Program-made: the position numbers and the translations under genes
Shown here: in pieces, positions 17,249 through 25,974 of the stretch
Numbering within the stretch: position 1 is the first letter of the stretch
Layout: each line of letters opens with the position of its first letter
Notes under the pieces: generated by a model
Databases searched by the model: none
What the model was told of the DNA's origin: nothing
Seen by the model: only the letters and a program-made list of their open reading frames with translations
Assembly: GCF_001907675.1 (NCBI RefSeq)
Contig: NZ_MPNT01000001.1
Span: 310,001 to 374,000, forward strand
DNA from: Mycobacterium paraffinicum
GTDB lineage: Bacteria > Actinomycetota > Actinomycetes > Mycobacteriales > Mycobacteriaceae
Length of the DNA stretch: 64,000 bases
Direction: 5' to 3'

Positions 17249-18022
17249 ATGGAGTCCCCGTCACGCAGTGCGGTTGTCGGCGCCGCGCCCATCCGCGCCC
17301 CGAAGGTCGCCGACCTGGTGGCGGCGACCTTGCGTCGGCAGATCGTCCGCGGCGAGTTGGTCGAAGGTGCGATTCTGCCTAACGAGAACGAGCTCATGGA
17401 GCAGTTCTCGGTGTCACGACCCACACTGCGTGAGGCATTCCGTGTCCTTGAATCCGAGGGCTTGATCAGGGTGATGCGTGGCTCCAATGGAGGCGCCCGA
17501 GTGCAGCGGCCCGAACCCGCTGTCGGCGCCCGGTTTACCGCACTCCTGCTCCAAATGAGGGGTGCCACGCTCGAGGATGTGCAGCAGGCCCGGATGGTGC
17601 TCGAACCCGCTGCGGTCCGCATGCTCGCGGAACGTCCCACCAAGAAAATAGTCACGACATTGCGAGCCGCGGTCGCGGCGGAAGAGGCTGCGGCTGACCG
17701 CCCGATGCAAAACGCGCTGGCGTCCGTCCGTTTCCATGACACGATCATGGAGCTTGCGGGAAACGTCACCCTTGGCGTGCTATCCGGGATGCTGCACGAG
17801 ATCGTGGAGAGCATGTACACCTCGGCGGCCGATGCCGGCAATCCCACAGACAGACGCACCCGCCTTCTCCGGGGAATCGAGACACACCGTAAAGTCGTCG
17901 ATTTCATCGAGGCCGGCGATGCCGAGGGCGCCGAGAAGCACTGGCGCAATTACCTGGCCGCCTCTGGGCGCTACCTCTACTCTGTCATCCCGGCTAAGTC
18001 CATCGTCGACTTGCTGCAGTAG
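17249..18022 (+). CDS. GntR-family regulator, FCD (FadR/VanR) subgroup
   Basis: 257-residue transcription factor. The winged helix occupies about residues 18-88 (VADLVAATLRRQIVRGEL, LPNENELMEQFSVSRPTL, EGLIRVMRGSNGG). An all-helical FCD ligand domain follows from about residue 105, with metal or ligand candidates in RFHDTIMELAGN, LHEIVE and IETHRKVVD. FCD domains usually sense carboxylates or acyl-CoA. AAGGAG at 17234 supports the ATG. A perfect palindrome sits in its leader, suggesting self-control. It precedes the thioesterase at 18127 and is divergent from the crotonase at 16135. It is the only complete regulator in segment A. Confidence 0.92.
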   Translation: MESPSRSAVVGAAPIRAPKVADLVAATLRRQIVRGELVEGAILPNENELMEQFSVSRPTLREAFRVLESEGLIRVMRGSNGGARVQRPEPAVGARFTALLLQMRGATLEDVQQARMVLEPAAVRMLAERPTKKIVTTLRAAVAAEEAAADRPMQNALASVRFHDTIMELAGNVTLGVLSGMLHEIVESMYTSAADAGNPTDRRTRLLRGIETHRKVVDFIEAGDAEGAEKHWRNYLAASGRYLYSVIPAKSIVDLLQ

Positions 18023-18126
18023 GTTTCGGACCTAGCGCTGGCGAACGGCCGCGGCTGTTCGCCAGCCACAAGCAGATCTCGACCGTCAAGACCGCCGCTC
18101 AACAATGGGTACTCGAGGTGACTTCC

Positions 18127-18942
18127 ATGGGCACGACCGAGAAATCGTCCGGCTACTTCATTCGTGATGACGACGACTTCGTTCCCCAACCGGTGGCGCG
18201 GGGACCTTGGGGCGACACGATCAGCGGTCACACCGTAGGCGGCTTGCTTGCATGGGCGGTCGAGGAAGCGTGCGGCGATCCGCTGCTGCGGCCGTCCCGC
18301 TTGACGGTGGATCTGCTGCGGCCAGCGGCCATGGCGCCGGTTCGCCTGCGGACCTGCATATCGCGACGGGGCAAGCGGATCATGGTCGTCGATGCCGAGC
18401 TTCTTCAAGACGGGGGGCTGGTGTCCAGGGCGAGTTCGGTGTTCTTGCGGCACGGAGACCGACCTGACGGCGATGTGTGGGCGGCACCGCCGGCACGAAT
18501 GCCTCCGATTCCGGATCCGCACTCTACGCGCGGCCGACAAGACCCGTCGTTCGAGCTTTGGTGCTATGGGCCGAGTTCGGAATCCACGGAAGCCGGCGAT
18601 CCGACTATCGTGTGGGCCCAGAATCGGGCGCAGAAATTTGCCTGGGTGCGCGAGACACATCCGCCGGTCGACGGCTCCGCGCTGACGGCCTTCGCCCGGG
18701 CAGCGCTCGCGGCAGATGTGACCAACGGCCTCACCCACTGGAGCACGCAGGGTCTGTCCTACATCAACGTCGACTACACGGTCGCACTCAGTCGCCAGCC
18801 AGAAGGCGAATTCATCGGCCTGGCATCGGAGGACCACCAGGGCGCCGACGGTATCGCCGCCGGTGCGGCCACCTTGTTCGATGAACACGGCCCATTCGGA
18901 AAGAGCATCGCCCTGGCACTGGCGCAACCAATTACGTTGTAG
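18127..18942 (+). CDS. Acyl-CoA thioesterase, TesB-like double hotdog
   Basis: 271-residue thioesterase-family protein. GPWGDTISGHTVGGLLAWAVEEA with SRLTVDLLRPAAMAPVRLRT marks the first hotdog. The second half includes SALTAFARAALAADVTNGLTHWSTQGLSYINVDYTVALSR, typical of TesB/PF13622 proteins. It should release free acid from a CoA thioester and relieve CoA sequestration. ATG 18127 is chosen over GTG 18118 for its spacing to GAGG. It lies 104 bases after the GntR gene and is probably co-transcribed; it converges on the crotonase at 19009. Confidence 0.82.
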   Translation: MGTTEKSSGYFIRDDDDFVPQPVARGPWGDTISGHTVGGLLAWAVEEACGDPLLRPSRLTVDLLRPAAMAPVRLRTCISRRGKRIMVVDAELLQDGGLVSRASSVFLRHGDRPDGDVWAAPPARMPPIPDPHSTRGRQDPSFELWCYGPSSESTEAGDPTIVWAQNRAQKFAWVRETHPPVDGSALTAFARAALAADVTNGLTHWSTQGLSYINVDYTVALSRQPEGEFIGLASEDHQGADGIAAGAATLFDEHGPFGKSIALALAQPITL

Positions 18943-19008
18943 CAAGCCGCAAAAGCCGCGGTCCTCCCAGCTCGAATGCTCGCTACGCCGTACCCGGTGC
19001 GTTGACTC

Positions 19009-19908
19009 CTACACGTTGTCTCGGCTGATCACCCGGGTCGGCCCGGCCGTTCGCCAATCCTCAACGTCGGGCGGCAGCGCCACGGGGTATTTGTTCTCGT
19101 TGTGGACACTCCAGTGCGCGTGTCCGAGTTGGTGAATATGGAACCCGTGCTTGAGCGCCTCGGTAAATCCCATCGCGTCACTTGCCGCATTGACCGAATC
19201 CTTCACCAGCAGCGCGGCCATCGTCGGCAGTTTCGCGATGCGCCTGGCAAAGTCGAGCGTCTTCTGCTCGAGATCTTCGCGCGGAAAGACCTTGGAAACC
19301 ATCCCGAGGCGATGAGCGTGCTCGGCGTCCAATGAATCACCGGTCAATAGAAGTTCTTTCGCCAGCCGAGGTCCGAATTCCCAAGGGTGGGCATAGTATT
19401 CCACGCCGGGCATGCCGAGCCTGACCGCAACGACATCACTGAATCGGGCATCATCGGAAGCGACGATGAGGTCGCACGCCCAAATGAGCATCAAGGCAGC
19501 CGATATCGCATTCCCTTGCACCTGGGCGATTGTGACCTTGCGGAGATCGCGCCAGCGGCGGGTGTTGTCGAAGAAGTAATGCCACTCCTGAAGATATAGG
19601 CGTTCGACGCCTTCTCGACCGCCCGCACCCCGCATACGAAAGCTCTCGTGTTGATCGGGTCCGGGCTGACGTTCCAGCAGAGATGCTTCGGTGCCCATGT
19701 CGTGGCCAGCGGAGAAGTTGCGTCCGCGCGCCGCAAGGATGATGACGCGAACATCATCGTCGGCTTCTGCCCGAAGGAACGCTTCGTCGAGCTGGACGAG
19801 AAGGGTGCGATTCTGCGCATTGTGGGCATCGGCCCGGTCCAGCCAGATCCTCGCGATCCGCCCATCGTCGAGCGCTTCGTAGGTCACGAACTGCGGTTCG
19901 CCTCCCAT
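19009..19908 (-). CDS. Crotonase family protein, noncanonical active site
   Basis: 299-residue crotonase-fold protein, longer than usual because of an insertion after FSAGHDMG (TEASLLERQPGPDQHE through EGVERLYLQEWHYF). The oxyanion-hole segments are present (FSAGHDMG, GNAISAALMLIWACDL), but the hydratase glutamates are replaced: Met at the first position and Val at the second (FSDVVAVRLG). A classical hydratase reaction is therefore unlikely. GGAGG eight bases upstream supports the ATG. It lies downstream of the amidohydrolase at 20048 in the same direction (139-base gap) and converges with the thioesterase. The exact reaction is unknown. Confidence 0.85.
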   Translation of the reverse strand: MGGEPQFVTYEALDDGRIARIWLDRADAHNAQNRTLLVQLDEAFLRAEADDDVRVIILAARGRNFSAGHDMGTEASLLERQPGPDQHESFRMRGAGGREGVERLYLQEWHYFFDNTRRWRDLRKVTIAQVQGNAISAALMLIWACDLIVASDDARFSDVVAVRLGMPGVEYYAHPWEFGPRLAKELLLTGDSLDAEHAHRLGMVSKVFPREDLEQKTLDFARRIAKLPTMAALLVKDSVNAASDAMGFTEALKHGFHIHQLGHAHWSVHNENKYPVALPPDVEDWRTAGPTRVISRDNV

Positions 19909-20047
19909 TGGCGGCAGCCTCCGTTTTCGTCGTCAGGCGCGGTGGGCGCCATTCTCCAATTCGCTCGGCGCATCACTCTGATTGCGGGGAAAAGATTTTC
20001 GCCGCCCAATGGGGCAACGCGCGGCTGGCGTCGCTCACTCGTATCGG

Positions 20048-21184
20048 CTACTGGGCTGGTATGGGTTGACTGAGAAGTTTCTGGTCAAAGCCGAAGAGTT
20101 CGGCGGCATTGGTGCAGAACACCTGGGCCGCGATGTCGGGGTCGAGGTTGAGATCGACCGTCAGGCGTTTGACGATGTCTCGCGAGTGGGGGTAGGTGCC
20201 CTCTTCATGGGGATAGTCGTTACCCCACAAGATCGACTCGGCCCCGGTGAACGGGATGTTGTGCAACGCCACCGGGTCGTCTTGAAATGTCGCGTGAACC
20301 TGACGGCGGATGTAGAAGCTCGGCGGCTCCGGCAGCACCGGATTGATCCACGGCTTACCGCCGTGGCTGACGTCGTAACGCAGGAACGATGTCGTGTAGA
20401 AGTCGATGGTCTGCATTACCCATCCCAGCCATGCCGCATTGTATTCGACGAATACGACGTGCAGTTTTGGATGGTTTGCCAACACACCCGAGGTGGCCAG
20501 CAGCGCCGCGGCGCGCGGGCCTTCGCTTTGGGTGGCCAACAAACTGGCCACCGCGGCGCCGGGCCCACGGTGATACTGCATCGAATGACCGGTGCCCTGA
20601 TGCATCACCACCGGCAAGCCGGTCTCCTCGATCGCCGACCAGAGCGGCTCCCACTGCGGGTGATTCCAGCCCGGGCCGGGCCGTGAGACCGTGGGCAGCA
20701 TCATCGCACCCAAGCCGGACCCGGCGATGAACTGGACCTCGGCCAGCGCTCCTTCCACAGACCACGCCGGAACCAGGCCCGCGCATTTGAAACGGGGGTC
20801 GCGCCCCAGGCCGTCGGAGATGAATTCGTTGTAGACGCGGCATGAGGCTTCGCCGCCCGCTTGATCGTCGAGCATCCACACATACAGTCCGATGGTTGGG
20901 AATATGCACTCCCCCGCGACTCCCTCGTGACGCATGATCTCGTAACGGTGCCTGGGGTCCAGCATTAACAGGCGATGCGCCTCGTCCTCGCCGGCCTTGG
21001 CCACGTGTTGACCCTCGAGGATCAACGACCAGTTGCCGTCGTCTCCAGCCTGGATCCCCCGCATAGCTTGCGTACGCATCGACGCGGGCAGGTTCTCACT
21101 CCACAATTCCCGCGGCTCGTTGACATGACTGTCCGCCGAGATCTTGCCGGTGTCCACCGCCACCGACGCCGCCATCGCGGTCAT
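20048..21184 (-). CDS. Amidohydrolase family 2
   Basis: 378-residue amidohydrolase-2 enzyme. The metal motif is ISADSHVNEP (D18, H20), VVMHQGTGHSMQYH supplies barrel histidines, and GNDYPHEEGTYPHS carries the late metal aspartate. The ATG at 21184 has AAAGGGGTG upstream. It is divergent from the CYP125-like P450 at 21344, with an AT-rich box in the 159-base spacer. It is more distant from the 5684/48388 pair than they are from each other. The reaction is unknown; the family covers hydrolysis and non-oxidative decarboxylation. Confidence 0.88.
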   Translation of the reverse strand: MTAMAASVAVDTGKISADSHVNEPRELWSENLPASMRTQAMRGIQAGDDGNWSLILEGQHVAKAGEDEAHRLLMLDPRHRYEIMRHEGVAGECIFPTIGLYVWMLDDQAGGEASCRVYNEFISDGLGRDPRFKCAGLVPAWSVEGALAEVQFIAGSGLGAMMLPTVSRPGPGWNHPQWEPLWSAIEETGLPVVMHQGTGHSMQYHRGPGAAVASLLATQSEGPRAAALLATSGVLANHPKLHVVFVEYNAAWLGWVMQTIDFYTTSFLRYDVSHGGKPWINPVLPEPPSFYIRRQVHATFQDDPVALHNIPFTGAESILWGNDYPHEEGTYPHSRDIVKRLTVDLNLDPDIAAQVFCTNAAELFGFDQKLLSQPIPAQ

Positions 21185-21217
21185 CGGATCACCCCTTTAT
21201 GCCGTCCGAGCGTTACC

Positions 21218-21244
21218 GTATAAACATATACAGGATAACACTAT
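21218..21244. promoter_or_regulatory. AT-rich box, amidohydrolase/CYP125 divergent promoter
   Basis: A 27-base AT-rich stretch (GTATAAACATATAC, then AGGATAACACTAT) between starts at 21184 and 21344. The first part is nearly self-complementary (GTATA-N4-TATAC). Confidence 0.4.
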
Positions 21245-21343
21245 TGCCCTATCATCCAAGGCTGGTGCCCGGCTTGGCCCGGCAGACGGTCCGCGATGAC
21301 AACGACCTGCAAGTTCCGCCCATCAACAAGGGGAAGCAGTTAG

Positions 21344-22594
21344 ATGGCAAAACCCAACATTCCACCGGGGTTCGACGCCACCGACGCGGCGATCTACGCC
21401 GAACGGTTGCCAATCGAAGAATTCAAAGAGCTGCGCAGAGCAGCACCCATCTGGTGGTGTGAGCAGCCGCTAGGTGATGCGGGCTTCGATGACGGTGGCT
21501 ATTGGGCGCTCACCAAGCACAAGGACGTCAAGGAAGTCTCGATCCGCAGCGACGTGTTCTCGTCGTTCGAGAAGGGGTCGATGCCCTGCTTCGCGCCCGG
21601 CACAGTCAAGGAGTCCATCGAGCGCGGCAAGTTCGTCATGACAAACCAGGACGCACCAACGCACACCCGCCTGCGCAAGATCGTCTCGAGGGCGTTCACC
21701 CCCCGCGCCATCGAGAAGCTGCGCGGTGAACTCGGCCAGCGCGCTCAGGAGATCGCGAAGGCGGCCGCGGCGGCGGGCTCGGGCGACTTTGTCGAACAGG
21801 TGGCCTGCGAACTCCCTCTGCAAGCGATCGCCGGGTTGCTCGGGGTGCCCGACGAGGACCGGAAGAAGGTCTTCCACTGGTCGAATCAGATGACCGGCGA
21901 TCAAGACCCCGAGTTCGCCGACAACGACGCCATCAGCGCGTCCACCGAGATCGTCATGTACGCCCTACAGATGGCCGCGGAGCGTGGCGAAAATCCGCGG
22001 GAGGACATCATCCAAACGCTCCTGCGGGCGGACATCGACGGCCACAAGCTCACCGACGACGAGTTTGCCTTCTTTGTGATACTGCTGGCCGTGGCGGGCA
22101 GCGAGACCAGCCGCAACTCCATTACGCAGGGGATGATGGCTTTCATCGATTTTCCGGACCAGTGGGAGTTGTTCAAGGCGCGGCGCCCGGCCACCGCGGC
22201 CGACGAAGTCATCCGTTGGGCGACACCCGTCAACTCCTTCCAGCGCACCGCGTTGCAAGACTACGAACTGTCGGGTGTGACGATCAGGAAGGGCCAGCGG
22301 GTGGTGATGTTCTACCGCTCGGCCAACTTCGACGAAGACGTCTTCGACGATCCCTTCACCTTCAACATCTTGCGCGACCCCAACCCGCACGTCAGCTTCG
22401 GCGGCACCGGTGCGCATTACTGCTTGGGTGCCAATTTGGCTCGCATGACGATCGACTTGATGTTCAATGCCATCGCGGACCATATCCCCGACCTGGCGCC
22501 GTTGGCGAAGCCCGAGCGGCTGCGGGCCGGCCTGATAAACGGCATCAAGCACTGGCACGTGGACTACGCGGGCAAATGTCCTGTCGTGCAATGA
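21344..22594 (+). CDS. cyp125: Cytochrome P450, CYP125 family (steroid C26/27 hydroxylase-like)
   Basis: 416-residue P450. PPGFDATDAAIYAERLP, FVEQVACELPLQAIAGLLG, NSITQGMMAF, RTALQDYELSGV and GIKHWHVDY are nearly superimposable on M. tuberculosis CYP125A1 as I recall it. That enzyme oxidises the terminal methyl of cholesterol and cholestenone to the alcohol, aldehyde and acid. The I-helix AGSET is at 251-255, the ExxR pair is E288/R291, and the haem ligand is C360 in FGGTGAHYCLG. It is about 15 residues shorter at the N-terminus than CYP125A1. It is probably a paralogue in an accessory cluster rather than the core cholesterol gene. It is followed closely by an SDR. Confidence 0.9.
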   Translation: MAKPNIPPGFDATDAAIYAERLPIEEFKELRRAAPIWWCEQPLGDAGFDDGGYWALTKHKDVKEVSIRSDVFSSFEKGSMPCFAPGTVKESIERGKFVMTNQDAPTHTRLRKIVSRAFTPRAIEKLRGELGQRAQEIAKAAAAAGSGDFVEQVACELPLQAIAGLLGVPDEDRKKVFHWSNQMTGDQDPEFADNDAISASTEIVMYALQMAAERGENPREDIIQTLLRADIDGHKLTDDEFAFFVILLAVAGSETSRNSITQGMMAFIDFPDQWELFKARRPATAADEVIRWATPVNSFQRTALQDYELSGVTIRKGQRVVMFYRSANFDEDVFDDPFTFNILRDPNPHVSFGGTGAHYCLGANLARMTIDLMFNAIADHIPDLAPLAKPERLRAGLINGIKHWHVDYAGKCPVVQ

Positions 22595-22619
22595 CTCTCA
22601 TCGCTAGAATTGATCGACC

Positions 22620-23399
22620 ATGCGGGTAATTGTCGTGGGAGCTTCTAGCGGTCTCGGCCGATGCATCGCCATCGGTCTCGGCAAACGCGGTCACCAGATC
22701 GGACTGCTGGCGCGGCGACATGACCGCCTGGTGTCGACGGCATCTGAAGCCGGCGATGGGGCCGTCACGGCCGTGTGCGATGTCACCGACGCAGATTCAT
22801 GCGGGCGCGCCATTGCAGAGACCGTCGAGCACCTCGGCGGCCTAGACGCACTCATCTACAGCAGCGGCATCGGCATACTCGCACCGCTCTCTGACATGAG
22901 CTCGGATCAGTGGGCGAAGTTGTTCGCCGTGAACGTGACAGGCGCTTCGCTGGTCACAGCGGCGGCTGTACCTCACCTCGCGGCGAGCGCGGGGTCCGCC
23001 GTCTACTTGTCTTCCCTGAGCGCGTCGTTCAGCACTCCGTGGCCCATGCTCGGGGCCTACGCAGTAAGCAAGGCGGCTCTGGATAAGTTGGTCGAGGCAT
23101 GGCGGATCGAGCACCCCGCGATCGGATTCACCAGGCTCGCAGTCGGGGACAGCTCGGGTGGCGAAGGTGATTCACGCACCGAGTTCAACAGCGGCTGGGA
23201 CCCGGTTCTCGCCGATACCGCTATCAACTTCTGGCTGGAACACGGGTACATGCATGGTGGACTTGTGGACGCGGAGCACCTAACCGAGATCATCGATGCC
23301 GTGATCCGTTGCGGCAACAGCAGTTTCATTCCTTCCTTAACCCTCGCGCCTCGGCCCTCCGGTTTGGTCGAAGAGAGACTAAGATCAACCGACGGGTGA
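22620..23399 (+). CDS. SDR family oxidoreductase
   Basis: 259-residue short-chain dehydrogenase that starts directly with the cofactor strand (VIVVGASSGLG), giving a very short N-terminus. YSSGIG replaces NNAG, and the catalytic YAVSK lies near residue 146. VGDSSGGEGDSRTEFNSGWD is an unusual acidic loop after the active site. It follows the CYP125-like gene by 25 bases and is probably co-transcribed, so oxidation of the hydroxylated product or a later hydroxyacyl intermediate is a fair inference. The ATG at 22620 has no obvious ribosome site. Confidence 0.85.
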   Translation: MRVIVVGASSGLGRCIAIGLGKRGHQIGLLARRHDRLVSTASEAGDGAVTAVCDVTDADSCGRAIAETVEHLGGLDALIYSSGIGILAPLSDMSSDQWAKLFAVNVTGASLVTAAAVPHLAASAGSAVYLSSLSASFSTPWPMLGAYAVSKAALDKLVEAWRIEHPAIGFTRLAVGDSSGGEGDSRTEFNSGWDPVLADTAINFWLEHGYMHGGLVDAEHLTEIIDAVIRCGNSSFIPSLTLAPRPSGLVEERLRSTDG

Positions 23400-23411
23400 G
23401 GAAAAAGCGCA

Positions 23412-23588
23412 ATGAACGACCGGGCTTGCCCCCGGCAAACGACAGGGCCGCGCGAGCGCTTGCGCCTGGTAGCTGCCAGTCGACAGTCGGGACTCGCCAG
23501 CCCTCGCGAGATCGCCGATCAATCCGGGCTGGCGGGCAAAGCGACGCCTTCCGCTGGTCGCCGCGGATCCGATCGTGCAACTAACTGA
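23412..23588 (+). pseudogene. Possible TetR N-terminal remnant (58 codons)
   Basis: An ATG with GTGAGGAAAAAG upstream opens a 58-codon frame 12 bases after the SDR stop. Residues 14-42 (RERLRLVAASRQSGL, then PREIADQSGLAG) look like the first helices of a TetR DNA-binding domain with a few residues lost, after which similarity stops. It cannot form a working regulator. It may be a decayed gene, a chance frame or a tiny protein. Confidence 0.3.
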
Positions 23589-23596
23589 AATGCGCG

Positions 23597-24409
23597 CTAG
23601 GTGGCGCTCGCTTCAGCGGTTCGGCGGACGGGATCGTCAGTGGTACCCACCGACGCCAACGCGTCTTGCCGGATCAGATAGGAAAGCAACCTCACGCACA
23701 GGGGCACGGTGATCAATGGTGCGACCATCCACGGAATGTTGACCAAGATGATCTTCACGGTCAGACCCCAGAAGCCTTGCTGTAGGTGGACTAAGCCGAA
23801 CCGAATCTCCGAGACGTAGTAGATCACGCACACAGCCACCATCAGAGACACGGTGAACAGACTCCACCACAGCGCATTGATCCGCGTGCGGTCATCGGCG
23901 TTGGCATTCCGCAAGCGGAGGAACTGAACCAGCATGCTGATTCCGCCGGCCACCGCTACGACCTCCATTGCCCACAGAGATGGGTCACTCTCGAGGTAGC
24001 GAGTATCGGCGAACCCGTAGAACGACCAGTAGAAGCCCCAAGGGTCGTTCCCGGTGAAGTTCATCCACCCGAACAGATCGCCAACGAGCCACGGTAGCTC
24101 CCAGGCGATTTCGCTGCCAATCGCGGTGATTGGAAACCAGACGAGGATGAATTCGTAGGCCTTTTCCAGTTGAGTCCGACTCTCGCCGGGAGCATCACGC
24201 CACGCGACGATGGGAGGTGTGAAGATCGCCGGAATAAGCAATGCGGTCATGATGAAGCCGGTTGGTTCCAACGGGAAAACGCCGGCGCCGACCAACAGGA
24301 TGCACGCCAGTACAAGGAGTGTGGCCCATGCAGCGCACGCGGTGTAGATGCGCTTGCGCTGCTGCGCTATCGGTCTGCTGAAGTCGTGCTTACTTTCCCG
24401 GCTCACCAT
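23597..24409 (-). CDS. Integral membrane protein, EXPERA/emopamil-binding-like
   Basis: 270-residue protein with about six membrane segments (roughly 21-44, 51-70, 85-106, 145-165, 180-200, 217-245). The last four align by eye with the sterol isomerase EBP as I recall it. GFADTRYLESD with M148-E149 matches its KGDSRY...CMET region; IYYVSE (197-201) matches LYFLTE; and VNIPWMVAP (N224, W227) matches MNALWLVLP. The EBP His/Glu pair corresponds to E100/E104. It is therefore a candidate sterol-binding or double-bond isomerase membrane protein. ATG 24409 is chosen; the long upstream frame has no similarity. It is divergent from the P450 at 24699. Confidence 0.6.
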   Translation of the reverse strand: MVSRESKHDFSRPIAQQRKRIYTACAAWATLLVLACILLVGAGVFPLEPTGFIMTALLIPAIFTPPIVAWRDAPGESRTQLEKAYEFILVWFPITAIGSEIAWELPWLVGDLFGWMNFTGNDPWGFYWSFYGFADTRYLESDPSLWAMEVVAVAGGISMLVQFLRLRNANADDRTRINALWWSLFTVSLMVAVCVIYYVSEIRFGLVHLQQGFWGLTVKIILVNIPWMVAPLITVPLCVRLLSYLIRQDALASVGTTDDPVRRTAEASAT

Positions 24410-24438
24410 TGGGCCTGGCCCCCAGTTTTCATACAGCG

Positions 24439-24457
24439 AAACTAAATTATAGATAGG
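24439..24457 (-). promoter_or_regulatory. AT-rich box upstream of EXPERA-like gene
   Basis: AAACTAAATTATAGATAGG lies 30 bases before the minus-strand start at 24409. ACTAAAT is shared with the box at 8881. Confidence 0.4.
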
Positions 24458-24647
24458 ATTCGGGATCCTATCAATGAGACGGTTTGCAGCACAAGGCTGC
24501 GTCTCGACCGGATTGCAGCCCAGCCGAACCGCATTCGGTTCTGATCTCCACAACATCGTGACGGCTTCGGATCGCAACTAAAGCGGACCACCTCGGACTC
24601 ACGCCGGACGATGCGATGCGTCCGCTCGCGCCAACCCGATGATAGCG

Positions 24648-24663
24648 TTAGATGATTTATCAG
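24648..24663 (+). promoter_or_regulatory. AT-rich box upstream of P450
   Basis: TTAGATGATTTATCAG contains the recurring ATGATTTA (24652-24659) and lies about 35 bases before the P450 start at 24699. Confidence 0.45.
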
Positions 24664-24698
24664 ATTGCCAGAGATGGTGAGGCTACGCCGAGGAAGGG

Positions 24699-25904
24699 AT
24701 GGGTCAAATGGTCTCTGCCGCTCTCCGATGGGACCCCTTCGACCGATCGCTGCACAAGAATCCATTCCCAGTGTGGAAGCGACTGCGCGATGAGGCGCCG
24801 GTCTACTACAACGAAGAGCACGATTTCTACGCGCTCAGCCGGTTCGCGGACGTCGTCGAGGCCTCCCTGGATCCGGGAACTTTCTCATCGGAACACGGTG
24901 TCACCCTGGATGCGATCACCGCCGAGCCCTGGGACCCTCCGAGGGCGATGATCATGATGGATCCGCCGGAGCACACCGCGATGCGGAAGATGGTGAACCG
25001 CACCTTCTTCCGAAGCACGGTAGCAAAGCTCGAAGGCCGGGTGCGGCAGTTGTGCCGTGGGTACTTGGACCGATTCCTGGATATGGAGGGATTCGACTAC
25101 GTCCGTGACTTCTCGATGAAGCTGCCAGTCATGGTGATCAGCTCCATGCTCGGCTTCCCTGAGGAAGACCACGACAACCTGCGCGAGTGGTCGGACGCGC
25201 AGATTCACCGCGACGAGGGAACCGTGGAACTATCCGATCACGGTCGCGAGAGTCACATGAAGCTGATGACCTACTACCACGAGCAGGTGCAAGCGCGCCG
25301 CGCGGACCCCACCGACGACATCGTCAGCGATCTCATGGCCGCCGACTTGATACAGCACGGACGCGAAACGCGCCGACTGGACGACGGCGAGCTCCTGGTC
25401 TTCATCGCTTTGGTCAATCTGGCCGGTAATGAAACCGTCGCTCGCCTGCTGGGTTCGGCCGCACTCACTCTTGCACGATATCCGGACGAACGAGCGAAGC
25501 TCGTGTCCGATCCAAGTTTGATAGGTAACGCTGTCGAGGAGATTCTTCGATTCGAAGCGCCCTCGCCTGTGCAGGGCCGGTACTCAATCCGAGACGCCAC
25601 CTACCACGACACCACCATCCCGGCGGGGGCTCGAGTCGCACTCATCACCGGCTCGGCGGGTCGCGACGAGCGCCAGTACGACAATCCCGACGTCTTCGAT
25701 GTCCGGCGAACCGCCCTTCGTCATATCAGCTTTGGGCACGGCGCGCATTTCTGTCTAGGCGCGGCGCTGGCTCGATTGGAGGCCAGGGTGGCGTTAGAGG
25801 AGACCCTTTTGCGATTTCCGACGTGGGAGGTCGTAGAGGACGAGGTCGAATACGTGCACACCAACTCTGTGCGCGGTCCCGCTAGCCTCCCCATTCACCT
25901 GTGA
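24699..25904 (+). CDS. Cytochrome P450
   Basis: 401-residue soluble bacterial P450. The I-helix AGNET is at 242-246, ExxR is E281/R284 and the haem cysteine is C352 in FGHGAHFCLG. MDPPEHTAMRKMVNRTFF is the conserved C-helix region. The family cannot be named from sequence alone. GAGGAAGGG directly precedes the ATG at 24699; ATG 24708 would fit ribosome spacing slightly better. It is the only gene on its side of the divergent promoter shared with the EXPERA-like protein, which suggests both act on the same hydrophobic substrate. No ferredoxin is adjacent, so electrons must come from elsewhere. Confidence 0.92.
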   Translation: MGQMVSAALRWDPFDRSLHKNPFPVWKRLRDEAPVYYNEEHDFYALSRFADVVEASLDPGTFSSEHGVTLDAITAEPWDPPRAMIMMDPPEHTAMRKMVNRTFFRSTVAKLEGRVRQLCRGYLDRFLDMEGFDYVRDFSMKLPVMVISSMLGFPEEDHDNLREWSDAQIHRDEGTVELSDHGRESHMKLMTYYHEQVQARRADPTDDIVSDLMAADLIQHGRETRRLDDGELLVFIALVNLAGNETVARLLGSAALTLARYPDERAKLVSDPSLIGNAVEEILRFEAPSPVQGRYSIRDATYHDTTIPAGARVALITGSAGRDERQYDNPDVFDVRRTALRHISFGHGAHFCLGAALARLEARVALEETLLRFPTWEVVEDEVEYVHTNSVRGPASLPIHL

Positions 25905-25974
25905 CGGAGCAGATCAGCCGAACGCGCCGGCAATCGCACCGACTCGGAACGCCTTCGACCTGAGCGTGTTTGAA

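Noticed and set aside
17125..17949. 274-codon minus-strand frame over the GntR gene
   Set aside because: Ser/Arg-rich shadow of a clear winged-helix/FCD protein whose start has a good ribosome site.
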